Assembly (NCBI GenBank): GCA_007134215.1
Contig: SLLG01000065.1
Location: 1 to 42,371, forward strand
From: Opitutales bacterium
GTDB taxonomy: Bacteria; Verrucomicrobiota; Verrucomicrobiia; Opitutales; Oceanipulchritudinaceae
DNA length: 42,371 bases
Direction of reading: 5' to 3'
Part shown: positions 7,381-16,158 of the stretch, piece by piece
How the letters are laid out: each line of letters begins with the position of its first letter
Position numbering within the stretch: the first letter of the stretch is position 1
Position numbers and translations under genes: made by a program
The notes under the pieces: generated by a model
The model's input: only the letters and a program-made list of their open reading frames with translations
What the model was told of the DNA's origin: nothing
Database searches by the model: none

Positions 7381-8658
7381 ATGGAATCCATTGCCGTCAT
7401 CGGAACCGGAATATCTGGAATGGCCGCCGCGCTGCGTTTGCACGAATCGGCACGCCTCACGCTATTTGAGCGAGAAACGTGGATTGGCGGGCACACGAAC
7501 ACGGTGACGGTGCGCGAAGGGACGGAAACGGTGCCGGTCGACACCGGATTCATGGTTTATAACGAAGTCACCTATCCGCGCCTCACCCGTCTCTTCGCAG
7601 AACTGAAGGTGCCCACGATGCCGACAGAGATGTCATTCGGCGTCTACCATGCGGGGGCGGGCCTGTCCTACTGCGGTTCATCGCTCAACCAAGTCTTCGG
7701 CGACCGCCGCAACCTCCTGCGTCCGCGCTTCTACGGCATGCTCCGCGAAATTCTCCGCTTCAACCGTGAAGCGCCCGCTCTTCTCGACTCCCCCGAGAGC
7801 GAGATGATGACCTTGGAGGCATTTCTCGCACGCGGACGCTACGGGCGCATGTTCCGCGACTATTACCTCATCCCAATGACGGGCGCGATCTGGTCGACGC
7901 CGCCCGACCGCATGCTCCGTTTCCCCGCGCGCACGCTCGTGCGCTTCCTGCACAACCACGGTCTCCTCGGAGTGAACACCCACATCCAATGGCGCACGGT
8001 GCGGGGCGGCAGCCGCGAATACCGCGAGCGGCTCATCGCCCCTTTCCGCGACCGCATCCGCACGGGATGCCCCGCCCGCTCCGTCCACGCCGCCCCCGAC
8101 CATGTCGAGGTGCGCGACACCACCGGACGCGCCCACCGTTTTGACCGGGTTGTGATTGCGACCCATGCGGACGAAGCCCTCGCCCTGCGTGCGAATCCAG
8201 CACCCGATGAACAGCGGCTCCTCGGGGTTTTCCGGTACACACAAAATCCCGTTAAACTCCACACCGACGCGTCGGTGATGCCGCCGCACCGGCGCACATG
8301 GGCCTCTTGGAACTACCGCATGGATCCCTCGCCGGACGGCGGACGGGCCTCCACACACTATTGGATGAACCGTCTGCAAAACGTCTCGGAACGCACAAAC
8401 TACTTTGTCTCCGTGGACGACCCCGGCCTCGTCGATCCCGCGAAAGTCCTCTGGGAGAAGGATTTCACCCACCCGACCTTCAATTGCGCGACGCGTGCCG
8501 CGCAGGAGGAGCTACCGCGGCTCAACCGGGGTGGGCGGGTGTATTACGCGGGAAGCTATTTCCGCTACGGCTTTCACGAGGACGGCCTCATGTCGGGGCT
8601 CGACGCCGCCGACGCCGTCCTGCAGGATGGAGGACAAAGTGAACTCGTCGCTGTATAG
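7381..8658 (+). CDS. FAD-dependent oxidoreductase, COG2907 family
   Basis: Flavoprotein of the amine-oxidase/protoporphyrinogen-oxidase-like superfamily, 425 aa. The dinucleotide-binding signature is at the extreme N-terminus (IAVIGTGISGMAAAL, residues 4-18), followed by the FERETWIGGHTNTV block and a C-terminal FAD motif around YYAGSYFRYGFHEDGLMSGLDAA. COG2907 members occur in a widespread gene set with DUF1365 and cyclopropane-fatty-acid-synthase-like methyltransferases, and have been linked to fatty-acid modification; their own reaction is not established. The next gene here is indeed a DUF1365 protein, overlapping by 20 bases, but no Cfa gene follows. The start ATG begins directly at the signature. 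GC content and codon use match the neighbours. Confidence 0.85.
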   Translation: MESIAVIGTGISGMAAALRLHESARLTLFERETWIGGHTNTVTVREGTETVPVDTGFMVYNEVTYPRLTRLFAELKVPTMPTEMSFGVYHAGAGLSYCGSSLNQVFGDRRNLLRPRFYGMLREILRFNREAPALLDSPESEMMTLEAFLARGRYGRMFRDYYLIPMTGAIWSTPPDRMLRFPARTLVRFLHNHGLLGVNTHIQWRTVRGGSREYRERLIAPFRDRIRTGCPARSVHAAPDHVEVRDTTGRAHRFDRVVIATHADEALALRANPAPDEQRLLGVFRYTQNPVKLHTDASVMPPHRRTWASWNYRMDPSPDGGRASTHYWMNRLQNVSERTNYFVSVDDPGLVDPAKVLWEKDFTHPTFNCATRAAQEELPRLNRGGRVYYAGSYFRYGFHEDGLMSGLDAADAVLQDGGQSELVAV

Positions 8659-9427
8659 CTGCACCGTCGCGCACACAAGGCTGCGCCCCGTCCGTCATTC
8701 CTTCTCCACGCGGACCTTTATGTTTTTTCTCGATCTCGACGAGATCGACTCCCTCTGCGCGCGGGTACCCCTCATCAGCCGCAACCGCTTCAACGCCTAC
8801 ACGTTTTCCGACGCGGACCACATCCACCGCGGCAGCTCCGACCTGCGGGCCAACGTGGAAGCTTTCCTCCGCGAGAACGGCGTCGACGAAGCGGTCGGGC
8901 GCATCCGCCTGCTCACCAACCTCCGGGTGTTCGGGTATGTCTTCAATCCGGTCAGTTTCTTTGTCTGCGACGATGCCGCCGGCGAGCCCCTCGCCATGCT
9001 TGTCGAAGTCCACAACACCTTCGGCGAGATGAAACCGTTTCTCCTCACGCGGGAGCATTTCGCCCGCAACCGCTACCGGGATATCCGCGACAAGCACTTC
9101 TACATCTCCCCCTTCAGCGAACTCGATCACCAGCTCGAACTCCGGCTTCCCCTTCCCGGCGAACGCCTCAACCTGCAAGTCATCAACCGCCGCCGGCACG
9201 AGGACACCCCGTTTCTCACCGCGTCGCTCACCGGACGGCGCGTGCCGCTGACAACCTCCCGGCTCGCCGCCTACAGCCTGCGCTTTCCCCTCATCACGAT
9301 GCGGATCATGGCGCAGATCCACTGGCACGCCCTCCGACTCTGGTGGAAAGGCGTGCCCGCCCGCGCCAAAGACGAGCACCCCGAACTCCAGCGCGGCATC
9401 GTCGCCAAAGCCGGCGCGGCGGACTGA
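8639..9427 (+). CDS. DUF1365 family protein
   Basis: DUF1365 protein (COG3496) of 262 aa, a typical length. The N-terminus (NSSLYSCTVAHTRLRPVRHSF) and FMFFLDLDEID are the family opening; NLRVFGYVFNPVSFFVC and EVHNTFGE are further conserved blocks. No enzymatic function is known for the family, which travels with COG2907 oxidoreductases and Cfa-like methyltransferases. I place the start at GTG 8639, 5 bases after GGAGG (8629-8633) and matching the family N-terminus; an ATG at 8627 in the same frame is less likely. The gene overlaps the end of the oxidoreductase gene, so the two are almost certainly one operon. It ends 23 bases from the convergent exbD stop. Confidence 0.85.
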   Translation: MNSSLYSCTVAHTRLRPVRHSFSTRTFMFFLDLDEIDSLCARVPLISRNRFNAYTFSDADHIHRGSSDLRANVEAFLRENGVDEAVGRIRLLTNLRVFGYVFNPVSFFVCDDAAGEPLAMLVEVHNTFGEMKPFLLTREHFARNRYRDIRDKHFYISPFSELDHQLELRLPLPGERLNLQVINRRRHEDTPFLTASLTGRRVPLTTSRLAAYSLRFPLITMRIMAQIHWHALRLWWKGVPARAKDEHPELQRGIVAKAGAAD

Positions 9428-9450
9428 GGAGAGCGGTGGAAACGCTGCCC

Positions 9451-9864
9451 CTACTCAACCGTCGTGATGTTCACCGGCACCTCCGGGTCGCCCATGCGGG
9501 CGTAGTCCATGACGCGTATCATCAAGCCCGCGCGCGCGCCGCGCTCGACCTGCAGGATCACCGGAACATCCGGATGCAGAGAACGCGCCCCCCGCACAAT
9601 CCCTTCAACGCGGGACAACGCGACCTCCATCCCGTCGTGTACTACGTTACCCGCCGCCGTGACACGGAAAATCACGGGTTCCGCCTCTTTCTCTTGCTGC
9701 GGACTCAGCGACGGCATCGGCCTGTCCGCCGGAATGCCGCGCTCGTCGACAAACACCGTCGTCACAATGAAGAAGATCAGGAGGATGAAAACCATGTCGA
9801 TCATCGGCGAGATGTTCAACTTCGTCGGCTCCTCCCGGACCACCAGATGTGCGTGCCTGCCCAT
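9451..9864 (-). CDS. exbD: ExbD/TolR-type energy-transduction protein, without a neighbouring exbB
   Basis: Small inner-membrane protein of the ExbD/TolR family, 137 aa. A short cytoplasmic N-terminus leads into one transmembrane helix with the essential proton-path Asp23 in LNISPMIDMVFILLIFFIVT. A periplasmic domain (about 45-137) follows. ExbD works with ExbB (or TolQ/MotA-like partners) to couple the proton gradient to TonB or Tol. The ATG at 9864 is chosen over the in-frame one at 9882 because AAAGGAGG sits 6 bases upstream of it. It stands alone here: nothing coding lies within 400 bases upstream, and downstream is the convergent DUF1365 gene. ExbB must therefore be encoded elsewhere. 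Confidence 0.9.
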   Translation of the reverse strand: MGRHAHLVVREEPTKLNISPMIDMVFILLIFFIVTTVFVDERGIPADRPMPSLSPQQEKEAEPVIFRVTAAGNVVHDGMEVALSRVEGIVRGARSLHPDVPVILQVERGARAGLMIRVMDYARMGDPEVPVNITTVE

Positions 9865-9964
9865 GGCTAACCTCCTTTGCATGGAGCCTCACACAAGCAG
9901 AAAACCGGGTCAAGACAAAAAGGACCTCCACATCCGCTTTGCTTCCCGGAGACGCTTCCGCGGC

Positions 9965-10022
9965 GCATCATCCGCTACCGGCGCAGAGTGCCTTTCGACA
10001 GGTTCAAGGCCCTGAGTAATGC
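9965..10022. repeat. dispersed repeat, copy 2
   Basis: Partner of the repeat at 6856-6926 (see there for the aligned blocks). The shared core is GAGTGCCTTTCGACAGGTTC, then CCCTGA and ATGC. A weaker partial match, CCTTTCGATAGGCT, occurs at 41787-41800. All copies lie between genes. Confidence 0.5.
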
Positions 10023-10171
10023 GAAGAGCGGCAGAGACCCGCGCCTTCAGCCTCCGGCTCCAACGCAAGGGCGATGGGGTTGCCGACCGGTCCTCTCCAA
10101 GGGGTGAAGAACCAACGCTCCAAGGCGGGCTGCGCCCCCGCGATTTCCGGCCTTACCCGCCCTATCGACGT

Positions 10172-10205
10172 GGAACCGCGGGGAAAGCGGCCAGCCGGCG
10201 GTTCC
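10172..10205. repeat. inverted repeat (hairpin)
   Basis: GGAACCGC (10172-10179) and GCGGTTCC (10198-10205) form a perfect 8-base stem around an 18-base GC-rich loop. No T-run follows. It lies about 90 bases upstream of the methyltransferase gene and could be a REP-type unit or a regulatory site. Confidence 0.4.
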
Positions 10206-10294
10206 GGATGCCACCGGGGTCCGGTCGTCACAGTGGGTGGATTCCATCAAAGTGCGGCTTGCGCCCCCGGCGGTAATGCTGCACGCTCCGGTTT

Positions 10295-11062
10295 ATGCCC
10301 GACAGTATCTACGAATCATCTCCGCTTCTCGCACAGTATTTGCTCTTTCATTACGGCCCGGAGAGCCTTGCGATGCCGTGGGCTTTCGGCCCGCGGGAGG
10401 CACTGGGGTTTCCCGTGCGGTGCGTGACGGAGTGCGTCGACGCGGCGTCGCTTCCGGCGGATGCGCGGGCGCTCGACGCGGGCTGCGCGGTGGGGCGCTC
10501 GACGCTGGAGTTGAGCCGTTTCTGCCGCGAGGCGGTCGGCTTTGACTACTCCCACACTTTCATCGTGGCGGCTTCGACGCTGTGCCGCGACGGCGAACTC
10601 CACTTCGAAGCGCCGGAGTACGGGATGATGACGACACCGGCGGTCGCGCGGTTGCCGGAAGGGATCGATCTTTCGCGTGTGCGGTTCCGCCGGGAGGACG
10701 CCGAACGGCTGCCGGAGGATCTCGGTGTGTTCGACGTCGTTCTGGCCGCGAATCTGCTCTGCCGACTGCCCCACCCCGACCGCTTTCTGGAGCGGCTGCC
10801 GTCGCTTTTGCGCCCGGGCGGGCAGCTCGTCATCACGACTCCGCACACGTGGTCGGAGGACTTCACGGCACCGGCATTCTGGATCGGAGGCACGCCGGAT
10901 TCGGGGGCACCGCTCGACGCCCTGAACCAACGCCTTCACCCGCACTTCGATCTCGCGGAAACGAAGGACCTGCCCTTCTGCATCCGCGAGCACGCGAGGA
11001 AATTCCAATGGTCGGTGGCGCAGACATCGGTCTGGCGCAGGCGCGACACACCCGCGGAATGA
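10295..11062 (+). CDS. stand-alone ovothiol-type (4-mercaptohistidine) N-methyltransferase
   Basis: Class I SAM-dependent methyltransferase, 255 aa, matching the family that forms the C-terminal domain of OvoA, which N-methylates 5-thiohistidine to give ovothiol. Landmarks are the opening YESSPLLAQYLLFHYG, MPWAFGP, SAM-binding motif I LDAGCAVGRS (60-69), FDVVLAANLLCRL and the closing IREHARKFQWSVAQ. These blocks are specific to this family rather than generic to methyltransferases. In OvoA the domain is fused behind a sulfoxide-synthase domain; here it is free, and no sulfoxide synthase gene is nearby. The ATG at 10295 begins right at the conserved N-terminus; the ribosome binding site is weak. 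The stop overlaps the start of the antiporter gene (ATGA). The family is well supported; substrate in this organism is inferred. Confidence 0.85.
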   Translation: MPDSIYESSPLLAQYLLFHYGPESLAMPWAFGPREALGFPVRCVTECVDAASLPADARALDAGCAVGRSTLELSRFCREAVGFDYSHTFIVAASTLCRDGELHFEAPEYGMMTTPAVARLPEGIDLSRVRFRREDAERLPEDLGVFDVVLAANLLCRLPHPDRFLERLPSLLRPGGQLVITTPHTWSEDFTAPAFWIGGTPDSGAPLDALNQRLHPHFDLAETKDLPFCIREHARKFQWSVAQTSVWRRRDTPAE

Positions 11063-12693
11063 CGAAAAAGGGCAAACCACGTTCGTATTCGCTGCGCCGC
11101 CCGCTCTCGTGGGCCGTCGGGCTCACGGCGCTGTGGGCGTTTTCGACGTGGATCGCGCTGGAGGGTTTCCGCATCGCCGCCCTGTGGCCGCCGGTCCTTG
11201 CCCTGCTCTGCATCGTGCTGACGCGGCGGGTGCTTGTGAGCCTCTTTCTCGGAGCGCTCGGCGGGGCGCTGATGATCGAGGAGGGGCGGCTGGGCGAAGC
11301 GCTCTGGTCACTGCCGTTCCGCTACCTGCTTCCCGCACTGGAAAGCCCGTGGAAATGGGGCGCGCTGCTCTTCACGCTTGCTCTCGGCGGGTTCGCCGCG
11401 CTGCTCGAGGCGGGCGGCGGTCTGCGGGGACTGTTCGAACGCTTCATGCAGGACCGGAAGGACGCCCGCAAGCGGCTGCAGTTCTCGGCCATGGGCCTCG
11501 GTCTCGTGTGCTTTTTCGACGGTTTGGCCAACAGCATCCTTGTCGGCCGCGTGAGCCGGAGCCTCGCCGACGCCTGCCGGGTTTCGCGGGCGAAGCTCGC
11601 CTACATCGTGGATTCGACGAGTTCGGCGGTGGCGTGTATCGCGTTTATCAGCACATGGATCGCGACACAGCTTTCGCTCATCGAGGAAGGGCTGCAAGCT
11701 GTCGGCGAGAGCGACCGCTTTCACCCCTACGCGGTATTCTTTGCGTCGATACCGCTGAATTTCTACGTGCTCTTCACCCTCCTGCTCCTCGGGCTGAGCG
11801 TGGCGATGGACTGGAATCCCGGACCGATGCGGCGTTTCGAGGAGCGCGCCCGCGCAGCGAAGACACCCCCGGACAACGGCAAACGGCTTCTCGACGCCTC
11901 CGCCGCACCGCTGCGGACGGCGCTCGTCCCGCTGGGCATCCTTGTCGGCGGAATCATGGTCCTCTTTTACCTGCGTGAAGCGCGCCCCCTCTGGCCGGTC
12001 ACCGTGGAGAAAGCCGCGCTCTCCTTCAGCAGCGCAGACGGCCCCTACATTCTTCTGGCGGGGAGCGCCGCCGCCATCGCCGCCGCCGTTGCACTGTACC
12101 CGCGCGGGCGCGGCACTCCGCCCGTCCTGCCCGCCTTCATCGGCGGCGTGCGCAGCCTTGTCCTGCCGCTCACCGTCCTTCTTTTCGCGTGGATGCTCGC
12201 CGGCGTCATCGCCGAGGCCGGCGCGGCGCAGGTGCTCGGCGACCTGCTGGGGGGCAATCTGTCGCCCGGCCTGCTGCCGCTTGCCGTGTTTCTACTCGGC
12301 GCTCTGGTCTCGTTCACGACCGGGACAAGCTGGGGCACAATGGGGCTCCTCATGCCGCTGGCCGTGCCGCTGGTCTTTCTGCTCGGAGAGCCGCCCGAGC
12401 AGGCATTTCTGCTCTCCGCCGTTGTCGCGGCGGTTTTCAGCGGGGCGGTCTTCGGGGACCATTGCAGCCCCTTCAGCGACACCACGCTGGTCGCCTCAGC
12501 GACATGCGGTCTGCGCCCGATCGACCATGTGCGCACGCAGTTGCCGTACGCACTCACGGCGGCGGCAGCGGCCGCGGTGTTCGGCTTCCTGCCCGCGGGG
12601 ACAGGTTTCCTTCCGGCCTACGGCGCTCTCTTGCTGGGCGGCGCGGCATTGGCGGCGCTCGTCACCCTCGCAACGATGGGCGCACGGCGTTGA
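11059..12693 (+). CDS. NhaC-family Na+/H+ antiporter-like transporter
   Basis: Polytopic inner-membrane protein of 544 aa with about 11-13 hydrophobic helices, belonging to the NhaC/ion-transporter superfamily. Diagnostic stretches are FFDGLANSILVGRVSRSL (about 152-169), the SFTTGTSWGTMGLLMP helix (418-433) and GDHCSPFSDTT (466-476), which contain residues typical of NhaC carriers. NhaC proteins exchange Na+ for H+, but close relatives move amino-acid-like or thiol substrates (for example malate/lactate or tyrosine), so the substrate is not certain. The start ATG overlaps the stop of the methyltransferase gene by four bases (ATGA), suggesting coupled translation. The gene ends 62 bases before the convergent capD-like gene. 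Confidence 0.85.
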   Translation: MTKKGKPRSYSLRRPLSWAVGLTALWAFSTWIALEGFRIAALWPPVLALLCIVLTRRVLVSLFLGALGGALMIEEGRLGEALWSLPFRYLLPALESPWKWGALLFTLALGGFAALLEAGGGLRGLFERFMQDRKDARKRLQFSAMGLGLVCFFDGLANSILVGRVSRSLADACRVSRAKLAYIVDSTSSAVACIAFISTWIATQLSLIEEGLQAVGESDRFHPYAVFFASIPLNFYVLFTLLLLGLSVAMDWNPGPMRRFEERARAAKTPPDNGKRLLDASAAPLRTALVPLGILVGGIMVLFYLREARPLWPVTVEKAALSFSSADGPYILLAGSAAAIAAAVALYPRGRGTPPVLPAFIGGVRSLVLPLTVLLFAWMLAGVIAEAGAAQVLGDLLGGNLSPGLLPLAVFLLGALVSFTTGTSWGTMGLLMPLAVPLVFLLGEPPEQAFLLSAVVAAVFSGAVFGDHCSPFSDTTLVASATCGLRPIDHVRTQLPYALTAAAAAAVFGFLPAGTGFLPAYGALLLGGAALAALVTLATMGARR

Positions 12694-12755
12694 CGCGAGG
12701 CGAGAAGCGGGTTTGGACGGATCTGTCCCGTGTATCTATTTTTTTCGCGCCAGCA

Positions 12756-14630
12756 TCACTCAAGGTGCGGCGTATACTCCGGGACGAGGCGCTGGATGAT
12801 CTCCTTGATCTCGTTGCTCCCGCTCCGGTCGAGCTTGCCCCGCAATTCGGCGAAGATTTCGTCACACATGCCGCAACCCTCCGGATTCGCGATGAGGCGG
12901 CGGATTCGCGGGTGATCGGTGGTCTCGTGCTCTTCGGAAAAGTGTTGCAGCTCTTCGTAGAGTTTTTCGCCCGGTTTGAGCCCCGTGAACTCGATCTCAA
13001 TATCTTCATCCGGACGCAGGCCCGAGAGCAGGATCATCTGCCGCGCGAGGTCGACGATCTTTACCTGCTGCCCCATATCGAGGACGAAAATCTCGCCCCC
13101 GGTCCCCTGCGAGGACGCCTGGAGAACGAGACCGACCGCCTCGGGGATCGTCATGAAATAGCGCGTCACATCGGGATGGGTAACCGTCACCGGCCCGCCG
13201 TCGGCGATCTGGCGGCGGAAAATGGGCACCACGCTGCCGGACGAGCCGAGGACGTTGCCGAACCGCACCGCGCAGAACTTCGTCATGTCGTCCGCCCGGC
13301 GCTGCCGCCCGATGAGGATAAGCTCGGCGAGGCGCTTGGACGCGCCCATGACGCTTGTCGGGTTGATCGCCTTGTCCGTCGAGATAAAGACAAACTTCCG
13401 CACCCCGTGCTTGATGGCGGCATCCGCGAGGTTGAGCGTGCCGAGGACATTGTTTTTCACCGCCTCGCCGGGCTGCCGCTCCATCAGGTAGACGTGTTTG
13501 TGGGCGGCGGCGTGGAAAATAAGCGCCGGCTTGTAGCGCTCCATGACTTCATCGATCCGCGACTCGTCGAGAATGTCCGCCACCACGGCGCTGGCCGGCG
13601 AACCGGCATGGGCACGCTGCAGCTCCTGCTCGATCTGAAAGAGCGCGCCCTCCGACTGCTCCAGCATAATGAGCCGCCGCGGATTGTGGCTCATCACCTG
13701 GCGGCAAAGCTCTCCGCCGATGCTCCCTCCCGCGCCGGTCACGAGAACGACGCGGTTTTCGATCATTCCGCGGATGGAAGCACCGTCGAGGTTCACCGGT
13801 TCGCGGCCGAGCAAGTCCTCCACGTCGACGGGGCGCAGCCGCGAGACCTTCACCTTTCCGGAGGCAATGTCGTGCAGCGACGGGACGATCTCCACCCGGC
13901 GGCCCGCCGCACTCATCATCTCGATGACCTCGCGCGTGCGCTTGGCGGAGGCAGAGGGCATGGCGATGACGACATGCGAAAACGTCACCTTCTTCGAGAC
14001 GCGCTGGAGGTCCTCCGGCGCGCCCGCGACAGGAATCCCGTGGATGATCTTGCCGTGCTTGCGCGGATCGTCGTCAAAGAACACCACCGGGCGGAACCCG
14101 CGCGCGGGCTGGGCCAGCAGTTCGCGGGCAAGCGCCGCGCCCACGTCACCCGCGCCGACAATCGCCAGCCGCAGCAACCCCCGGCTGCGGCCCGACGGGC
14201 GCGAACGGTACCGCTCGTGATACACCCGCAGCCCCACGCGGAACGAAGCGAGCAACGTGACTGCAAGAACAAAGTTGATCAGCACGACGCCCCGCGGAAA
14301 GACGACTTCTTGCGTGTCGACCGTCACCACCTGGAACATCGAGAAGAACAAGGCCGCCGCCGCCATCGCCATCGCCAGGCGCAGCAGGTCCGGCAGGCTG
14401 AAATACGAAAGCAACGTCCCGAACTGCCGCGCGAGAATCAACAGCAGCAGCTCGACCGCTACCACCGGCACGAGCAGCACCAGCCGCGCCACCGCCATGC
14501 GCTCCGGGACGGCGAAGTCGAACCGCAGCTCGAAAGCCGCCCAAAGGGCCGTGACGAGAAGCGCTGCGTAGACCGCGCCGAGGAGCACGAACCGCCCGCC
14601 CTTTCCAAGGTTGAGCACGATGCGCTTCAT
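12756..14630 (-). CDS. membrane nucleoside-diphosphate-sugar 4,6-dehydratase (CapD/WbpM-like)
   Basis: Polysaccharide-biosynthesis protein of the CapD/WbpM/PglF type, 624 aa. Four transmembrane helices (about 13-35, 45-67, 80-100, 113-133) are followed by a first Rossmann-like domain (GAGDVG, 159-164) and the catalytic extended-SDR domain with TGAGGSIG (298-305), STDK (417-420), and Met428 and Lys432 in SVMGASK. The Met in place of the usual catalytic Tyr is normal in this membrane subgroup. It converts UDP-GlcNAc-type sugars to 4-keto-6-deoxy products for capsule, O-antigen or glycans. I start at ATG 14630, where the conserved hydrophobic N-terminus begins, not at the longer Pro-rich extension. 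No other glycan gene is adjacent except uppP nearby, so it appears as an isolated locus. Confidence 0.9.
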   Translation of the reverse strand: MKRIVLNLGKGGRFVLLGAVYAALLVTALWAAFELRFDFAVPERMAVARLVLLVPVVAVELLLLILARQFGTLLSYFSLPDLLRLAMAMAAAALFFSMFQVVTVDTQEVVFPRGVVLINFVLAVTLLASFRVGLRVYHERYRSRPSGRSRGLLRLAIVGAGDVGAALARELLAQPARGFRPVVFFDDDPRKHGKIIHGIPVAGAPEDLQRVSKKVTFSHVVIAMPSASAKRTREVIEMMSAAGRRVEIVPSLHDIASGKVKVSRLRPVDVEDLLGREPVNLDGASIRGMIENRVVLVTGAGGSIGGELCRQVMSHNPRRLIMLEQSEGALFQIEQELQRAHAGSPASAVVADILDESRIDEVMERYKPALIFHAAAHKHVYLMERQPGEAVKNNVLGTLNLADAAIKHGVRKFVFISTDKAINPTSVMGASKRLAELILIGRQRRADDMTKFCAVRFGNVLGSSGSVVPIFRRQIADGGPVTVTHPDVTRYFMTIPEAVGLVLQASSQGTGGEIFVLDMGQQVKIVDLARQMILLSGLRPDEDIEIEFTGLKPGEKLYEELQHFSEEHETTDHPRIRRLIANPEGCGMCDEIFAELRGKLDRSGSNEIKEIIQRLVPEYTPHLE

Positions 14631-15049
14631 GGCTGCGGGCGGAACCGGCGGAGGGGAGGCCGCGCGCACAGGAAAGGACAGACACGGGAAATATAGGGCT
14701 TCGACACGGTTGATTCCATGGATTCAAGTAGGGTTTGGAAAGATAGCTTTCCAAGGCAAAACCCGCAGACTAGCCCTCCTCCGACGTAGAACGAAAGCAA
14801 AAAGAATACGCTCCGGCGGCCTCCGGCGCCCGCACGCGAGAGCTGCGCCGACACGGCACGAAAGGATTGACGCGCGCGGCGGCATTCCCCCTCATCCTCT
14901 CTCCGGATGACTGCTGGCGGCGGCGGGCGCGGCATTTTTCCGCGGGAGTCGGCGCCGCATGACCGTTACATTAGCGAAATTAATGTTGTCAGCTCTCTTT
15001 ATTCGATTTGATTAATACGGTTTTCCACTAACACAAAACACACAACATC
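14631..15049. other. non-coding gap between divergent capD-like and fba genes
   Basis: No supported gene. A compound hairpin lies at 14731-14764. The last 90 bases (14960-15049) are AT-richer and should contain the fba promoter; TTGTCA followed by TGATTA after 17 bases is visible but is a weak match. No Shine-Dalgarno sequence precedes fba. A near-palindrome TTGATTCCATGGATTCAA lies at 14710-14727. Confidence 0.45.
14731..14764. repeat. compound hairpin
   Basis: GGGTTT (14731-14736) pairs with AAACCC (14759-14764), and inside it GGAAAG (14737-14742) pairs with CTTTCC (14747-14752) around an ATAG loop, leaving a 6-base bulge on the 3' side. It is non-coding and not followed by poly-T on the plus strand. 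It may be a leader structure of the capD-like gene or a repeat unit. Confidence 0.4.
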
Positions 15050-16084
<1,035 letters not shown>

Positions 16085-16115
16085 TCGACGCTGGACCAAG
16101 AAAACTGATTTTCAC

Positions 16116-16152
16116 AAAGGCGGAGAGCACAGACTCTCCGCCTTTCTCTTTT
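16116..16152 (+). terminator. rho-independent terminator of fba
   Basis: AAAGGCGGAGAG (16116-16127) and CTCTCCGCCTTT (16134-16145) form a perfect 12-base stem with a 6-base loop, followed by CTCTTTT. It sits 31 bases after the fba stop. The reverse strand has only a short T-run, so the element mainly serves fba, though it could also stop uppP transcripts coming the other way. Confidence 0.9.
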
Positions 16153-16158
16153 CCAGCC

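Larger units (their letters stand above)
9865..10294. other. 430-base non-coding gap between divergent exbD and methyltransferase genes
   Basis: No supported gene. It holds copy 2 of the dispersed repeat (9965-10022) and an inverted repeat at 10172-10205. It also has a loose direct repeat: AAGGCGGGCTGCGCCCCCG at 10122-10140 resembles AAGTGCGGCTTGCGCCCCCGG at 10250-10270. The exbD ribosome binding site is at its left end. Promoters for both flanking genes should lie here, but I see no clear hexamer pair. Confidence 0.5.

Noticed and set aside
9877-10293. Small open frames in the gap between exbD and the methyltransferase
   Set aside because: They run through the dispersed repeat and inverted repeats, have no ribosome binding sites and give low-complexity Pro/Arg/Gly sequences.
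12731-12746. Terminator between the antiporter and capD-like genes
   Set aside because: A T7 run is present at 12739-12745, but only a 4-pair stem with poor spacing precedes it, so I do not call it.
12189-14696. 835-codon plus-strand open frame across the capD-like gene
   Set aside because: It runs antisense to a complete dehydratase with intact motifs and is His/Arg/Asp-rich without domain pattern.
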